From positions 1-48,448 of IMG/VR virus record IMGVR_UViG_3300037560_000135: a DNA stretch of 48,448 nucleotides, one strand, 5' to 3'. Shown in pieces: positions 1-7,757 of this stretch. The position numbers and the translations under genes were made by a program. A model generated the notes under the pieces. It did not search any database. It saw nothing but the letters and a program-made list of their open reading frames with translations, and was not told where the DNA came from. The stretch comes from a virus. Each line of letters starts with the position of its first letter. Within the stretch, counting starts at the first letter, position 1.

Positions 1-127
1 GAGGACAGGATTCGACAACATGTCTATTTTGGGCTTTGCGTGAATTTGATGAAGTGTTCGCAATAGGATTTGATTATGGGCAAAAGCATGTAAAAGAAAT
101 TGAGCAAGCGGCTTTAATTGCAAAAAA
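1..127. repeat. Direct terminal repeat, copy 1 (assembly overlap)
   Basis: These 127 bases are identical to 48322-48448. A perfect overlap of 127 bases is the signature of a circular contig closed by a de Bruijn assembler at k=127, so it is probably not a biological terminal repeat. The genome should be read as circular or circularly permuted, about 48,321 bp long, cut within queC. Confidence 0.95.
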
Positions 128-638
128 AGCTAAGGTTTCTTACAAGGTATTTGACTTAAGAGGAGTATTTCAAGGAAGTAGTCTAGTTGATCACTTAATG
201 GATGTGAATGCAGCACACACAAAAAACCCTGACCTACCAAGCACTTTTACAGCTGGAAGAAATGCTGTTTTCTTGTCTATTGCTTGCGCATACGCGCACG
301 AAAACTATGCTCAAAATGTAGTAATTGGAGTTTGTGAAACTGATTACAGCGGTTATCCTGATTGCCGTCAAGAGTTCGTTACTTCTATGCAAAAAACGAT
401 GCGTTTAGCAATTGAAAATCAAGTTAACATCTTCGCTCCTTTGATGTATATGAGTAAAGCGCAGACTTGGAGACTAGCTAATGAGATGGGTATCTTAGAT
501 ATTATCATTGATCATACGCTGACAGATTATAACGGAGATATGACAAAGAACGAATGGGGATACGGAAAAGAAAACAACCCAGCTACCATTCTAAGAGCAA
601 AAGGATACCGAGAAGCAAAAGAAAAAGGGTGGATTTGA
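1..638 (+). CDS. queC: 7-cyano-7-deazaguanine synthase QueC, 3' part
   Basis: This is the downstream part of queC. The gene starts at the ATG at 48288 and runs through the circular junction, giving 223 residues. QueC uses ATP to convert 7-carboxy-7-deazaguanine, through an amide, to the nitrile preQ0. The PP-loop SGGQDS (residues 11-16) lies at the other end of the window. Here the family motifs FDYGQ, GRN and CETDYSGYPDCR are intact. The C-terminal zinc site is not. Where cellular QueC has TLTC and then CxxCxxC before LRA-G, this protein has TLTD and a cysteine-free loop before LRAKG, so all four zinc ligands are missing. The TTG near base 36 is only the first start-like codon after the cut. 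queF follows after 43 bases. Confidence 0.93.
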   Translation, partial: GQDSTTCLFWALREFDEVFAIGFDYGQKHVKEIEQAALIAKKAKVSYKVFDLRGVFQGSSLVDHLMDVNAAHTKNPDLPSTFTAGRNAVFLSIACAYAHENYAQNVVIGVCETDYSGYPDCRQEFVTSMQKTMRLAIENQVNIFAPLMYMSKAQTWRLANEMGILDIIIDHTLTDYNGDMTKNEWGYGKENNPATILRAKGYREAKEKGWI

Positions 639-681
639 TAACCATATAGAAACGAATTATCTTACACAAAAAACAAACAAA

Positions 682-1107
682 ATGGACGTAACTAACGAAA
701 GCATTGGACAATTGGCAGAGGGAAAAACCTTTGATTTTTTGCCAGAATCAGCTATCAAAACAGAAGAGTTGAAGACTTTCGAATTTGATAGTGAAGGCCA
801 ATTAATCACTACAGAAACTGAAGAATTTACAGCCGTATGCCCGTTCAGCGGATTGCCTGATATTGCTAAATTGACTATTAAGTATAATCCTGTAAGCGGT
901 AAATGTATTGAATTGAAGTCGCTGAAGTATTACTTGCTTTCATTCAGAAACGTAGGTATATATCAAGAAGCAGTCACTAAAAGAATTGCCGCTGATTTAT
1001 TTCACACATTAGACTTGAAATGTAATTTCAATCTTTACGTCAAAACAATATACAATGTGAGAGGTGGTTTCTTGACAACTTGTGAAGAAGGTTACAAGGA
1101 TATATGA
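682..1107 (+). CDS. queF: QueF-type NADPH-dependent preQ0 reductase
   Basis: The 141-residue product is short but has the unimodal QueF core. The CPFSGLPD motif carries the nucleophilic cysteine (C53) and proton-donor aspartate (D60). ELKSLKYY (77-84) matches the NADPH-site signature E-x-K-S-x-K, and Glu96 aligns with the substrate-binding glutamate. The histidine that usually precedes that glutamate is Gln. QueF reduces the nitrile of preQ0 to the aminomethyl of preQ1 with two NADPH. Its position between queC and the dpdA-like gene suggests preQ1, not preQ0, is the base put into DNA. A QueF-like amidinotransferase making an archaeosine-type base is a less likely alternative because the NADPH motif is kept. 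The A-rich leader ends in AAACAAACAAA before ATG. Confidence 0.9.
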   Translation: MDVTNESIGQLAEGKTFDFLPESAIKTEELKTFEFDSEGQLITTETEEFTAVCPFSGLPDIAKLTIKYNPVSGKCIELKSLKYYLLSFRNVGIYQEAVTKRIAADLFHTLDLKCNFNLYVKTIYNVRGGFLTTCEEGYKDI

Positions 1108-1829
1108 AATACTTTTTCAGTAGTCCTGAAGGGTTAAGAAAGACTCTTCAGAAAATGGGTGCAACTAGTTACTTATTATCTTTTGCAGTAGACGCGAAAA
1201 GCTGTGATAAATTCAACGCGCCAGAGAATGACGTAATCATTGACAGCGGAGCTTTTACAGTTTGGAATAAAGGTGGTACGATTAACATTAATGAATATGT
1301 CAATTTTTGCAGAACTAAGCCTGGTGATTGGTCATTCATAAATCTTGATGTGATACCAAAGACCGGGAGCAGCACGAAGGATATAGATTTATGCTGTGAG
1401 CAGAGCTACGAGAACTACCTTTATTTGAGTTCTAAGCTCTCGAATGTTCTTCCGGTCTATCATTACGGAGACAACGAGAAGTGGCTACACAAGTACATTG
1501 AGCACACAGACCATATCGGAATTAGTCCTGCGAACGATACGCACGAAAACGTAAAGCGTGAGTTCTTGAAAAAGTGCTTTGCAGTGACTGGAAAAACAGT
1601 GAAAGCGCACGGATTAGGATATAGCAGTTTAGACGGAATGCTAATGTTTCCGTTTTATAGTGTCGATAGTGTGTCATTCAAGAAGATTCCAGTATATCTT
1701 GGAGGGAAAAACACAACATTCTGGTTTAACTCTAAAATGGAGTTTTTAAATGAACAAAGAATCAAACAATTTTTAGATATGGAAAGATACGTTACAAGAG
1801 TATGGCATGAAAGGGGGGTGTTTTGGTAA
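1104..1829 (+). CDS. dpdA: DpdA-like DNA 7-deazaguanine transglycosylase
   Basis: The 241-residue protein resembles phage DpdA, the DNA-acting relatives of tRNA-guanine transglycosylase, which swap guanine for a 7-deazaguanine base. Visible TIM-barrel motifs are IIDSGAF (45-51, Asp47), NLDVIP (80-85, Asp82), VYHYGD (118-123), GISP, KAHGLGYSS (167-175) and YSVDSVSF (185-192, Asp188). The conserved aspartates are the expected base-recognition and nucleophile residues; which does which cannot be fixed by eye. The tRNA-binding zinc site of bacterial TGT is absent, as expected for a DNA enzyme. ATG overlaps the queF stop (ATGA), so the two are translationally coupled. All precursor genes are present in the phage, which supports the call. 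Confidence 0.82.
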   Translation: MKYFFSSPEGLRKTLQKMGATSYLLSFAVDAKSCDKFNAPENDVIIDSGAFTVWNKGGTININEYVNFCRTKPGDWSFINLDVIPKTGSSTKDIDLCCEQSYENYLYLSSKLSNVLPVYHYGDNEKWLHKYIEHTDHIGISPANDTHENVKREFLKKCFAVTGKTVKAHGLGYSSLDGMLMFPFYSVDSVSFKKIPVYLGGKNTTFWFNSKMEFLNEQRIKQFLDMERYVTRVWHERGVFW

Positions 1830-2314
1830 AAGGAAACTTTAAATATGAGACATTCAACAAAAGAGAATTATCAATTGATATTCCTGACGACTCAATGAAT
1901 CAAATGCTGGTACAATCTGTGATAAGCAACGGATTATTGAGGCCAATATTAATAGCAGACGTTAAAAAAGGAGACAAAATAACAGAAAACATGGTGGTAG
2001 ATGGTATGAAAATACTGGAAATTGCTAACAAAATAGGCATTGAAACTTTCAGAGTTGCTTGGATGGGGACGATGACTGAAGAGGAGTTTACATTGAAATA
2101 TCTCCAGATAAACACGTACAGATTGAATCTTGATTACATTGCAATTTCAAAGATAATTGCAAAGATTTCAGACACATATGGAGCTAATAGCTTGACAAAA
2201 GTACTTCCATATGACATAGATCAGATCAAATCATTAGTGAAATTGACGACATTCGATTGGGATAGTTTTAAGAAGTTAGATGGAGTTGATGAATCACAAA
2301 CAACTATGTTTTAA
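1823..2314 (+). CDS. ParB/Srx-fold protein coupled to dpdA
   Basis: The 163-residue product has a ParB/sulfiredoxin-like N-terminal half: a stretch GLLRPILIADV (about 38-48) then MVVDGMKILEIA, resembling the 'GLLQPI...VVDGHRRLEA' core of ParB-type domains. The C-terminal half is helical. The only usable start is a TTG at 1823, because the frame is closed just upstream; a G-rich stretch at 1812-1818 could act as a rare Shine-Dalgarno site. It overlaps the dpdA end by 7 bases. In the bacterial dpd system the DpdA transglycosylase works with DpdB, a ParB/Srx-type protein, so this may be the phage counterpart. A generic phage ParB-like nuclease is the alternative. Confidence 0.65.
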   Translation: MVKGNFKYETFNKRELSIDIPDDSMNQMLVQSVISNGLLRPILIADVKKGDKITENMVVDGMKILEIANKIGIETFRVAWMGTMTEEEFTLKYLQINTYRLNLDYIAISKIIAKISDTYGANSLTKVLPYDIDQIKSLVKLTTFDWDSFKKLDGVDESQTTMF

Positions 2315-2331
2315 TAATTAATCTTTTTTAG

Positions 2332-2363
2332 TTTGAATATGTTTAAAATTATAAATACATTAG
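2332..2363 (+). promoter_or_regulatory. Candidate promoter before replication genes
   Basis: TTTGAA (2332-2337), an 18-base spacer and TACATTAG (2356-2363) fit the Bacteroidota pattern of a TTTG-like -33 box and TAnnTTTG-like -7 box. It is weaker than the four best promoters of this genome. The next start codon is only 5 bases downstream. Confidence 0.4.
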
Positions 2364-2367
2364 CGAT

Positions 2368-2511
2368 ATGAATTCAACGATTGACGAGTACATTTCAGTA
2401 AAGCAATACGCTCAGGATCACAAGATAAGTGTACAAGCTGTATACCAAGCTATAAACAGAAATTCAATTGATTTTAAAAGACTTGGAAAGGTTATCTTAG
2501 TTAGGCCATAA
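2368..2511 (+). CDS. Small helix-turn-helix (excisionase/MerR-like) protein
   Basis: The ORF has 47 codons, ATG to TAA. The product reads as a single winged-helix-like DNA-binding unit: ISVKQYAQDHKISVQAVYQA, then a short turn and a C-terminal KRLGKVILVRP strand, as in small excisionase-like 'helix-turn-helix domain' proteins that read a DNA site after VK-YA. It lies alone between the modification block and the replication genes, just after a promoter-like site, so a regulatory or origin-binding role is possible but inferred. Confidence 0.65.
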   Translation: MNSTIDEYISVKQYAQDHKISVQAVYQAINRNSIDFKRLGKVILVRP

Positions 2512-2556
2512 TGATTTTTTTTGATTCAAAACTTGAAAATATTAAACAAATAAGTA

Positions 2557-3297
2557 ATGGCTGAGGGTAAAAAATCATGTCTATTCTATGCTGATTGGGG
2601 CGATACTTTCGATGAGTTATCAGATGAAGACGCTGGAAAATTAATAAAGCATTTTTGTGATTATATTAGGGATAAAAACCCGAATACAGATAGCGTTTTG
2701 ATTAAAGCAGTATTTGCAAATATGAAGAGTACACTAAAAAGAGACTTATTAAAATGGGGCAGTATAAAGCAGAAAAGAAGTGATGCAGGGAAAAAGGGAG
2801 GTCTAGCAAAACAAGCAAATGCTAGAAGTGTTAAGCAAAAGCTAGCAAATCAAGCTGTAAGTGTTAATGATAATGTAAGTGTTAATGTAAAAGATACTGT
2901 TATTGTTAATAAAGAAGTAAACGAAATCTGCAATTTCGCTTGGTCTCTTTTTCCAAAAGGAATTAGACCTGAAAAAGAAGAAGTTAGTAAAATGAAATTG
3001 TGGTCTGATACTATAGACAAATTAATCAGAATTGACAACAAAGACCCTACAGAAATAAAAGCAGTTATTACATGGGCTAGAGAAGATGAATTCTGGAAAT
3101 CAAATTTTTTATCAATAGTTAAGCTTAGAACAAAAAAAGACGGAATTAAATACTATGACATATTCAACGAAAACAGAAAAAATGGAAGACAAAGAACCGA
3201 AATCGATACAAAAACTATCTCCAAGTTCGATCCCGACTCCTACGCAGGCTTTAAAGGCTCTAACGCTAGTGATGCAGAGAGCACTAAAAGAAGTTGA
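2557..3297 (+). CDS. DUF6291-like replication initiation candidate
   Basis: The 246-residue protein has an N-terminal module (about 1-75) with the pattern FYADWGD-F--LSDEDAGKLIKHF...LKRDLLKW, which I associate with DUF6291. Next comes a Lys/Ala/Val-rich linker with SVN repeats (about 85-120). The C-terminal module has AWSLFPKGIRPEKEE...WAREDEFWKSNFLSIVKLR, like the DnaD/replisome-organiser C-termini of phages. Its position directly upstream of a DnaC-like ATPase fits an origin-binding initiator that loads the host helicase. The 3' end is overlapped by the next gene in another frame. Function is inferred from domain resemblance and order. Confidence 0.6.
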   Translation: MAEGKKSCLFYADWGDTFDELSDEDAGKLIKHFCDYIRDKNPNTDSVLIKAVFANMKSTLKRDLLKWGSIKQKRSDAGKKGGLAKQANARSVKQKLANQAVSVNDNVSVNVKDTVIVNKEVNEICNFAWSLFPKGIRPEKEEVSKMKLWSDTIDKLIRIDNKDPTEIKAVITWAREDEFWKSNFLSIVKLRTKKDGIKYYDIFNENRKNGRQRTEIDTKTISKFDPDSYAGFKGSNASDAESTKRS

Positions 3298-3991
3298 CGA
3301 AGATAACATTGTATTGGAGTTAATACGCTGTACGGCTGCAATTGAAGTCTTGGTACATGACAAGCAATACCTTGAGCGGATTTCAAAGCCAATTGAATTT
3401 GCTGTATTGTCTGGGAAAGAACTACATTCCTTTTTTGTTGATAATTATCAAAAGTTTAACGGTTATATAATTGATAACAAAGAATGGAATCACTGTGTTT
3501 CTATTATTTCAGAACACATAGCACAAGGTAAACCGATGATAATATACGGTAAAACAGGAGTTGGCAAGACAAGCATCATGCAGTCATTTGGCAGAATATT
3601 GTCAATCTTAAAAAATCCTAATCATCAAGAGTTTATAACAAAACGTGCTCCAGACTTAGTTGATGAATTCAAAAAAGGAATGGATATAAACATGATGTAC
3701 TCAAAGCCTTTAAATACTGGCTTATTCAAAAACGCTGGATTGTTCATTGATGATATTGGGACTGAAGAGATGGGCAATTCGTATGGTAACAAATCGGATG
3801 TTATAGGGGATTTGATACTAGCGATCTACGCAAGACACGACATGAGGGATAGGGTAAGCTTTGCGACTAATCTTAGTGCTGATAAATTAAAATCAAGATA
3901 CGGTGAAAGGGTGTACGGTCGATTGATGGAAATGTGTACTGTTGTCGTTTTTCCTGAATCAATACCAAATTTTAGATTGAATAAAGCATAA
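3182..3991 (+). CDS. DnaC-like helicase loader, AAA+ ATPase
   Basis: The protein has a Walker A motif GKTGVGKTS (about 123-131), Walker B LFIDDIG (188-193), and a C-terminal TNLS...RYGERVYGRLMEM segment with the sensor and arginine-finger arrangement of DnaC/IstB-type ATPases. Such proteins load the replicative helicase; the phage encodes no helicase that I recognise, so the host DnaB is the likely partner. The start is uncertain: ATG at 3155, 3182 and 3272 are all in frame, and I prefer 3182 because it follows an A-rich leader. Any of these overlaps the upstream gene, by 116 bases at 3182. Confidence 0.8.
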   Translation: MEDKEPKSIQKLSPSSIPTPTQALKALTLVMQRALKEVDEDNIVLELIRCTAAIEVLVHDKQYLERISKPIEFAVLSGKELHSFFVDNYQKFNGYIIDNKEWNHCVSIISEHIAQGKPMIIYGKTGVGKTSIMQSFGRILSILKNPNHQEFITKRAPDLVDEFKKGMDINMMYSKPLNTGLFKNAGLFIDDIGTEEMGNSYGNKSDVIGDLILAIYARHDMRDRVSFATNLSADKLKSRYGERVYGRLMEMCTVVVFPESIPNFRLNKA

Positions 3992-4012
3992 CGTGCGTGG
4001 CTAAACAACATT

Positions 4013-4231
4013 ATGAAAACAGCACTAGAAGAGTTTTGTGATTATTGGACTAAATTAATGCCAGAGGAAGATGAGGATTCATCCATAGAGGTAGACTGGT
4101 ATGAAGTCTCGGGTGAATTGTCAGAGCTAATAGAAAAAGAACAGCAAGGCGAACAGTTTATTTGCCAATTAAACGACATTGGTGAGCAAGAAAGATGCGC
4201 TAAACAGTGCGAAGGCTGCTCACATTTATAA
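4013..4231 (+). CDS. Hypothetical acidic protein with C-terminal cysteines
   Basis: The 72-residue protein is strongly acidic (an EEDEDSS run near 20) and ends with a cysteine cluster C-x4-C-x3-C-x2-C (about 57-69) that could bind a metal. I do not recognise the family. It sits between the helicase loader and a NinB-like gene, so a replication or recombination role is possible. It is preceded by TAACGTGCGTGGC directly after the upstream stop, a sequence type that recurs in the genome. Confidence 0.6.
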   Translation: MKTALEEFCDYWTKLMPEEDEDSSIEVDWYEVSGELSELIEKEQQGEQFICQLNDIGEQERCAKQCEGCSHL

Positions 4232-4245
4232 ACACAAAACTGAAC

Positions 4246-4704
4246 ATGGCCGTAAAAAAGAAATTGAGCGTAAAAAACTTAAGTGAAGGAGAACTAATAA
4301 AAGTAGTCCACCAGCTTAGTCTTCTTGATCGTGACAAACCGTACAAAATATATGTGCTCGATGCGAAGAAGTTTAGAACCACAAAACTAAACAGATACTA
4401 TTGGGGTGTTGTACTTGATACAGTGTCAAAAAGAACTGGATATCATGTTGAGGAATTACATGAAATGTTCAAAGCTAAATTTGCATTAAGAACAAGGTTT
4501 TCACTAGATCCAGATATAATGTCAGTCAAGCACGAACGCGCTATAATAGAAGAATATCCTCAAAGCACTAAAATGATGTCAAACATACAATTTATGGAAT
4601 ATTTTGAAAAAATAAGAACATGGTTTGCTGAAGTATTTCAAGAACACATTCCATTACCAAACGAAATGACAGAAGAGCAATACATTGAAGCATACGATAG
4701 ATAA
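4246..4704 (+). CDS. NinB/Orf-like recombination protein candidate
   Basis: The 152-residue product has a Lys-rich N-terminus, then R--KLNRYYWGVVLDTVSKRTGY...ELHEMFKAKF and a C-terminal F-EYFEKIRTWFAE...IPLPNE. This is a common phage protein in replication/recombination blocks and resembles NinB (lambda Orf), which helps load recombinases on SSB-coated DNA. The NR-YWG and ELHE-FK patterns drive the call; similarity is modest. I start it at the ATG at 4246, because the earlier in-frame ATG at 4207 would overlap the previous gene without a leader. Confidence 0.5.
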   Translation: MAVKKKLSVKNLSEGELIKVVHQLSLLDRDKPYKIYVLDAKKFRTTKLNRYYWGVVLDTVSKRTGYHVEELHEMFKAKFALRTRFSLDPDIMSVKHERAIIEEYPQSTKMMSNIQFMEYFEKIRTWFAEVFQEHIPLPNEMTEEQYIEAYDR

Positions 4705-4735
4705 ATTTTTAACCAATTAACAAACAATTAAAATT

Positions 4736-5971
4736 ATGGAACTGATTAAAGTAGATGCCGCAGAGTACAACCTCAAAGAGAAAAAAGCCAAGCAAATTGC
4801 AGCTTTGTATATCCCGATGATTAACACTCTAACTGAATTAGAAGAAGAATTCAACATCATAGTCGATGAAGAAGTCACTGAAGAGGTTTGCATACGAGCA
4901 AAACGTTTAAGGCTTGATATTGGGCAAGTTCGAATAAATGCTGACAAAGCCAGGAAAACAGCTAAAGACGAGTATTTAAGAGCAGGGAACGCAATACAAG
5001 GCGCTTACAATACTTTGCTTTTTGCAGTTAAGTCTAAAGAGGAAAAATTGCTAGACGTTGAAAAGCACTTTGAAACTATGGAAGCTGAAAGGTTGTCGCA
5101 ATTACAAAAAGCCAGAGCGTTACTAGTAAGTGCTTATGTTGAGGAAGGCGATATGCTGCCGGATTTAGCGAATATGGACGAAGCTGTGTTTGAAAACTAT
5201 GTAGCTGGAATGAAAGTAGCGCACGAGGCTAAAATTCAAGCTGAAAAAGAAGCACAAGAAGCAGAAGCAGAAGCTAAAAGGATTGAGGAGTTAAATCAAA
5301 CAAGAGCAAAGCTTTTAACGCCTTATTACGCATTTATGCATGATCCTGACATATTCATCACATTAGGAGAATTGAAAAATGATGAATGGGATAAATTAGT
5401 CACTGATTTAGAGGCTAAAAAAGACGCTTATGACAAAGAGCAGGAGAGAATCAAGCTTGAAAACGAACGACTGAAAAAAGAAGCTGAAGCGCGCGAAAAA
5501 CAAGCAGAAATCGAACGTAAAAAACGTGAGAAAGAAGAAGAGAAACGCCAAAAAGAAGAGCAACTTCGTGAAGCAAAAAGGTTAGATGAAAAGAAAAAGC
5601 TAGAAGCTGAATCTGAAGCTGAACGATTGCTATATGAAAAAGAGCTTCAGGCGGAAAGAGATCGACAACAAAAAATTCAAGCTGAAAAAGCCGCTGATGC
5701 GCAGAAAAGATTGGATGCTGAAAGGGCAGAACGCAAAAAGCTACAAGACGAATTGATAGCTAAGAAAGAAGCTGAAGAAAAAGCAGTACTTGAAGAAAGG
5801 GAGCGCATTCAAGTAGAGCTTTCGAAAGGAGACGCGCAAAAAGTCGATGATTTAATTTCAGATTTAGAAGCACTCAAAACGAAGTACTCCTTCAAATCAA
5901 ATAAATACAAATCGTTATACAACCAAGTTGGAATGCTGATTGACAAAGTTGTTAATCACATAGATAAGTGA
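4736..5971 (+). CDS. Large coiled-coil protein (recombination-block type)
   Basis: The 411-residue protein has a structured N-terminal part (1-165). The rest is a long charged coiled coil (about 165-350, dense in K, E, A and R) with a break around 195-225 and a short helical C-terminus. N-terminal features such as RINADKARKTAKDEYLRAGNAI resemble phage proteins often found beside annealing proteins and nucleases (DUF1351-like). Here the RecT/YqaJ pair lies elsewhere, at 45-46 kb. No catalytic motif is visible. A scaffolding role in recombination is a guess. Confidence 0.55.
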   Translation: MELIKVDAAEYNLKEKKAKQIAALYIPMINTLTELEEEFNIIVDEEVTEEVCIRAKRLRLDIGQVRINADKARKTAKDEYLRAGNAIQGAYNTLLFAVKSKEEKLLDVEKHFETMEAERLSQLQKARALLVSAYVEEGDMLPDLANMDEAVFENYVAGMKVAHEAKIQAEKEAQEAEAEAKRIEELNQTRAKLLTPYYAFMHDPDIFITLGELKNDEWDKLVTDLEAKKDAYDKEQERIKLENERLKKEAEAREKQAEIERKKREKEEEKRQKEEQLREAKRLDEKKKLEAESEAERLLYEKELQAERDRQQKIQAEKAADAQKRLDAERAERKKLQDELIAKKEAEEKAVLEERERIQVELSKGDAQKVDDLISDLEALKTKYSFKSNKYKSLYNQVGMLIDKVVNHIDK

Positions 5972-6108
5972 AAGCAGAAGAGTATATAAGTAAGTATTGC
6001 AAAGTTATTGACGTGTTTTCAGAGAAAAATATATTAATGACTTTGCAGCAACTTACAAGTTTAATGGAAAACTATTCGCAAGTACATGAATCAAATAATA
6101 AACATTAA
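5968..6108 (+). CDS. Small hypothetical protein
   Basis: A 46-codon ORF starts at a GTG that overlaps the stop of the coiled-coil gene (GTGA) and ends inside the 5' end of rusA. The predicted peptide is helical, with a single cysteine and no known motif. The tight coupling on both sides supports translation, but the call rests on position alone. Confidence 0.45.
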   Translation: MKAEEYISKYCKVIDVFSEKNILMTLQQLTSLMENYSQVHESNNKH

Positions 6109-6433
6109 GCCACTGAGTGTGAACGAAGCTTGGAAAGGAAAGAAATTTAAAACAGACAAATACAAGCGTTGGATAAACGATCTGTTATTCCAAATGAAAA
6201 TGACTACAATTCCCGAAGGAAAAGTCACTGTTTTCATACAGCTAGGGTTTAGTAATGCGCTTGCGGATATCGATAATCCTGTTAAAATGATACTCGACAC
6301 AGTTCAAAAGAAAGCAGAAGCAAGAGGGTTAAAATTCAATGATTATCAAGTGTATAAGCTTCTCGTTGAAAAATACATAGTCCCAAAAGGGAAAGAATAC
6401 ATAGCTATTGGTATAAATCCTTTCAAAGACTAG
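6086..6433 (+). CDS. rusA: RusA-type Holliday junction resolvase
   Basis: The 115-residue protein matches RusA in length and motifs. The DIDNPVKMILD block carries Asp61, Asp63 and Asp71 with Lys67, and FNDYQV carries Asp86. These acidic residues bind the metal for symmetrical cutting of four-way junctions. RusA homodimers resolve recombination intermediates and clear branches before packaging. It overlaps the small ORF upstream. Confidence 0.9.
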   Translation: MNQIINIKPLSVNEAWKGKKFKTDKYKRWINDLLFQMKMTTIPEGKVTVFIQLGFSNALADIDNPVKMILDTVQKKAEARGLKFNDYQVYKLLVEKYIVPKGKEYIAIGINPFKD

Positions 6434-6492
6434 AACACCAGTAACTTATAGTATTATTTAGCAATACAAACAATAATTAAACCTCAAAAATT

Positions 6493-6921
6493 ATGAATGA
6501 ATTTATTAACACTGTTCTCAAAGAAGAACCAGAATTGCGTGAAGAACTGTTGAGATCACAAGCGTACAACATCGATCCCGACATGGTTTATAGTCGAAAT
6601 CTCACAGACAGCGAGCTTGGAGTGCTGAAAGAAGATTATATCCAGAACAATATCAAGCATTCATCTTTCAAAGATCAGTTAGACGCGATCAAAGACGAAT
6701 ACAAGCAAAAAATGAGACCGCTTGAGGAGCTTGGAAAGGAAAAGCTCAACCAACTCAAGACTCGACAAATCGAAGAAGAAGGAGAAGTGTTCATGATTGA
6801 CGATCAAGAACAAAAAATGATGTACTATGTAAATAGATTCGCTGAAGTAGTTTCTTCACGACCACTACAACCATCAGAAAGACAATTAACAATTCATAAA
6901 GCAGAAGCGACAAGCAATTAA
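6493..6921 (+). CDS. Hypothetical helical protein
   Basis: This is a 142-residue, charged, largely helical protein with a coiled-coil stretch at about 60-95 (DQLDAIKDEYKQKMRPLEEL). I see no catalytic motif. The leader AAACAATAATTAAAC precedes the ATG, and the next gene starts 3 bases after its stop. The two form a pair before a terminator, so they may act together. Confidence 0.65.
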   Translation: MNEFINTVLKEEPELREELLRSQAYNIDPDMVYSRNLTDSELGVLKEDYIQNNIKHSSFKDQLDAIKDEYKQKMRPLEELGKEKLNQLKTRQIEEEGEVFMIDDQEQKMMYYVNRFAEVVSSRPLQPSERQLTIHKAEATSN

Positions 6922-6923
6922 AC

Positions 6924-7697
6924 ATGAAAGTAGAAGCAAGCGGTTTTGATCAGCCACAAGTGATCACAAGAACAGGAGAAGCGCCAGCAGTTCCAGAGGA
7001 AAAAACAGTACTAATCACAGGAACCTTGAAAGCTCCTTGTGATTACTTAGAACACAAGATGATGTCTGAAATAACTAGACTAGTTCACAGTGAAAAAGGC
7101 TACGAAGAAGTGGAGAGCAAATTGTACGAAATTCAACAAAGCTCTTTACTTGTTGATCGCATAGAAAGAACATTGATTTTAAAGCTTAATCAAAAAAACC
7201 ACACAACAGACGAAATACAAGGTGTGTTGACTGAATTTAAACTGTGGGATGAGCTTAAAGTGAACACTGGACATGCGTGGAGCATTGATGCATTAAGAAA
7301 GTTTTTGAAAAAGATCAAATTTTACTTCAAAGACTGGGAAAAACACGGTGAATTTTTGACAGCGTTGCAAAATTTTGTCGGGAAAGTAGAAAGCAATTAC
7401 AAGGATATTAGCAAAAGTGGAGAATTTGAAATATCGAAAGTTCACAAACTCATGAGCGATCTGCCTATTCCTAGTTTCGCTATTGAAGCACCGATTTACA
7501 ATGGGTATGAAAAGAAAGCTGTTCATGTAGAGGTGTATGCTGACGTATCAGACGCGAGTGTCAAATTCTCTCTTGAAAGCGAAGACTTATTCACACTTCA
7601 AGAAAAGTGTTCAGAAGAGTATATCGATAACGAAATATCAAGGATCAAAAATATTTGTGGAGGAGATACCGAGATATCGATAATAATGATGAGTTAG
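6924..7697 (+). CDS. Hypothetical protein of the replication block
   Basis: The 257-residue protein has a Pro-rich start, then an alpha/beta body with the recognisable phrases LITGTLKAPCDYLEHK (about 29-45) and KFYFKDWEKHGEFLTALQNFVGKV (about 131-154), and a beta-rich C-terminus. Similar long proteins occur in Bacteroidota phages, but I know no function. It is the last gene before a terminator. Confidence 0.6.
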   Translation: MKVEASGFDQPQVITRTGEAPAVPEEKTVLITGTLKAPCDYLEHKMMSEITRLVHSEKGYEEVESKLYEIQQSSLLVDRIERTLILKLNQKNHTTDEIQGVLTEFKLWDELKVNTGHAWSIDALRKFLKKIKFYFKDWEKHGEFLTALQNFVGKVESNYKDISKSGEFEISKVHKLMSDLPIPSFAIEAPIYNGYEKKAVHVEVYADVSDASVKFSLESEDLFTLQEKCSEEYIDNEISRIKNICGGDTEISIIMMS

Positions 7698-7718
7698 GAT
7701 TGTTTGTTTAACTAGACT

Positions 7719-7751
7719 GGGTGTTTGCTGTAAAAAGCAGCACCCTTTTTT
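7719..7751 (+). terminator. Rho-independent terminator ending the replication operon
   Basis: GGGTG-(TTTG)-CTG pairs with CAGCACCC over 8 bases, with a four-base bulge, and is followed by six Ts. It lies 22 bases after the last replication-block gene. Confidence 0.75.
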
Positions 7752-7757
7752 ATTATT

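Noticed and set aside
1-127. Packaging-related terminal redundancy
   Set aside because: The length equals a usual maximal assembler k-mer and the ends cut a gene in half, so an assembly overlap is the simpler explanation.
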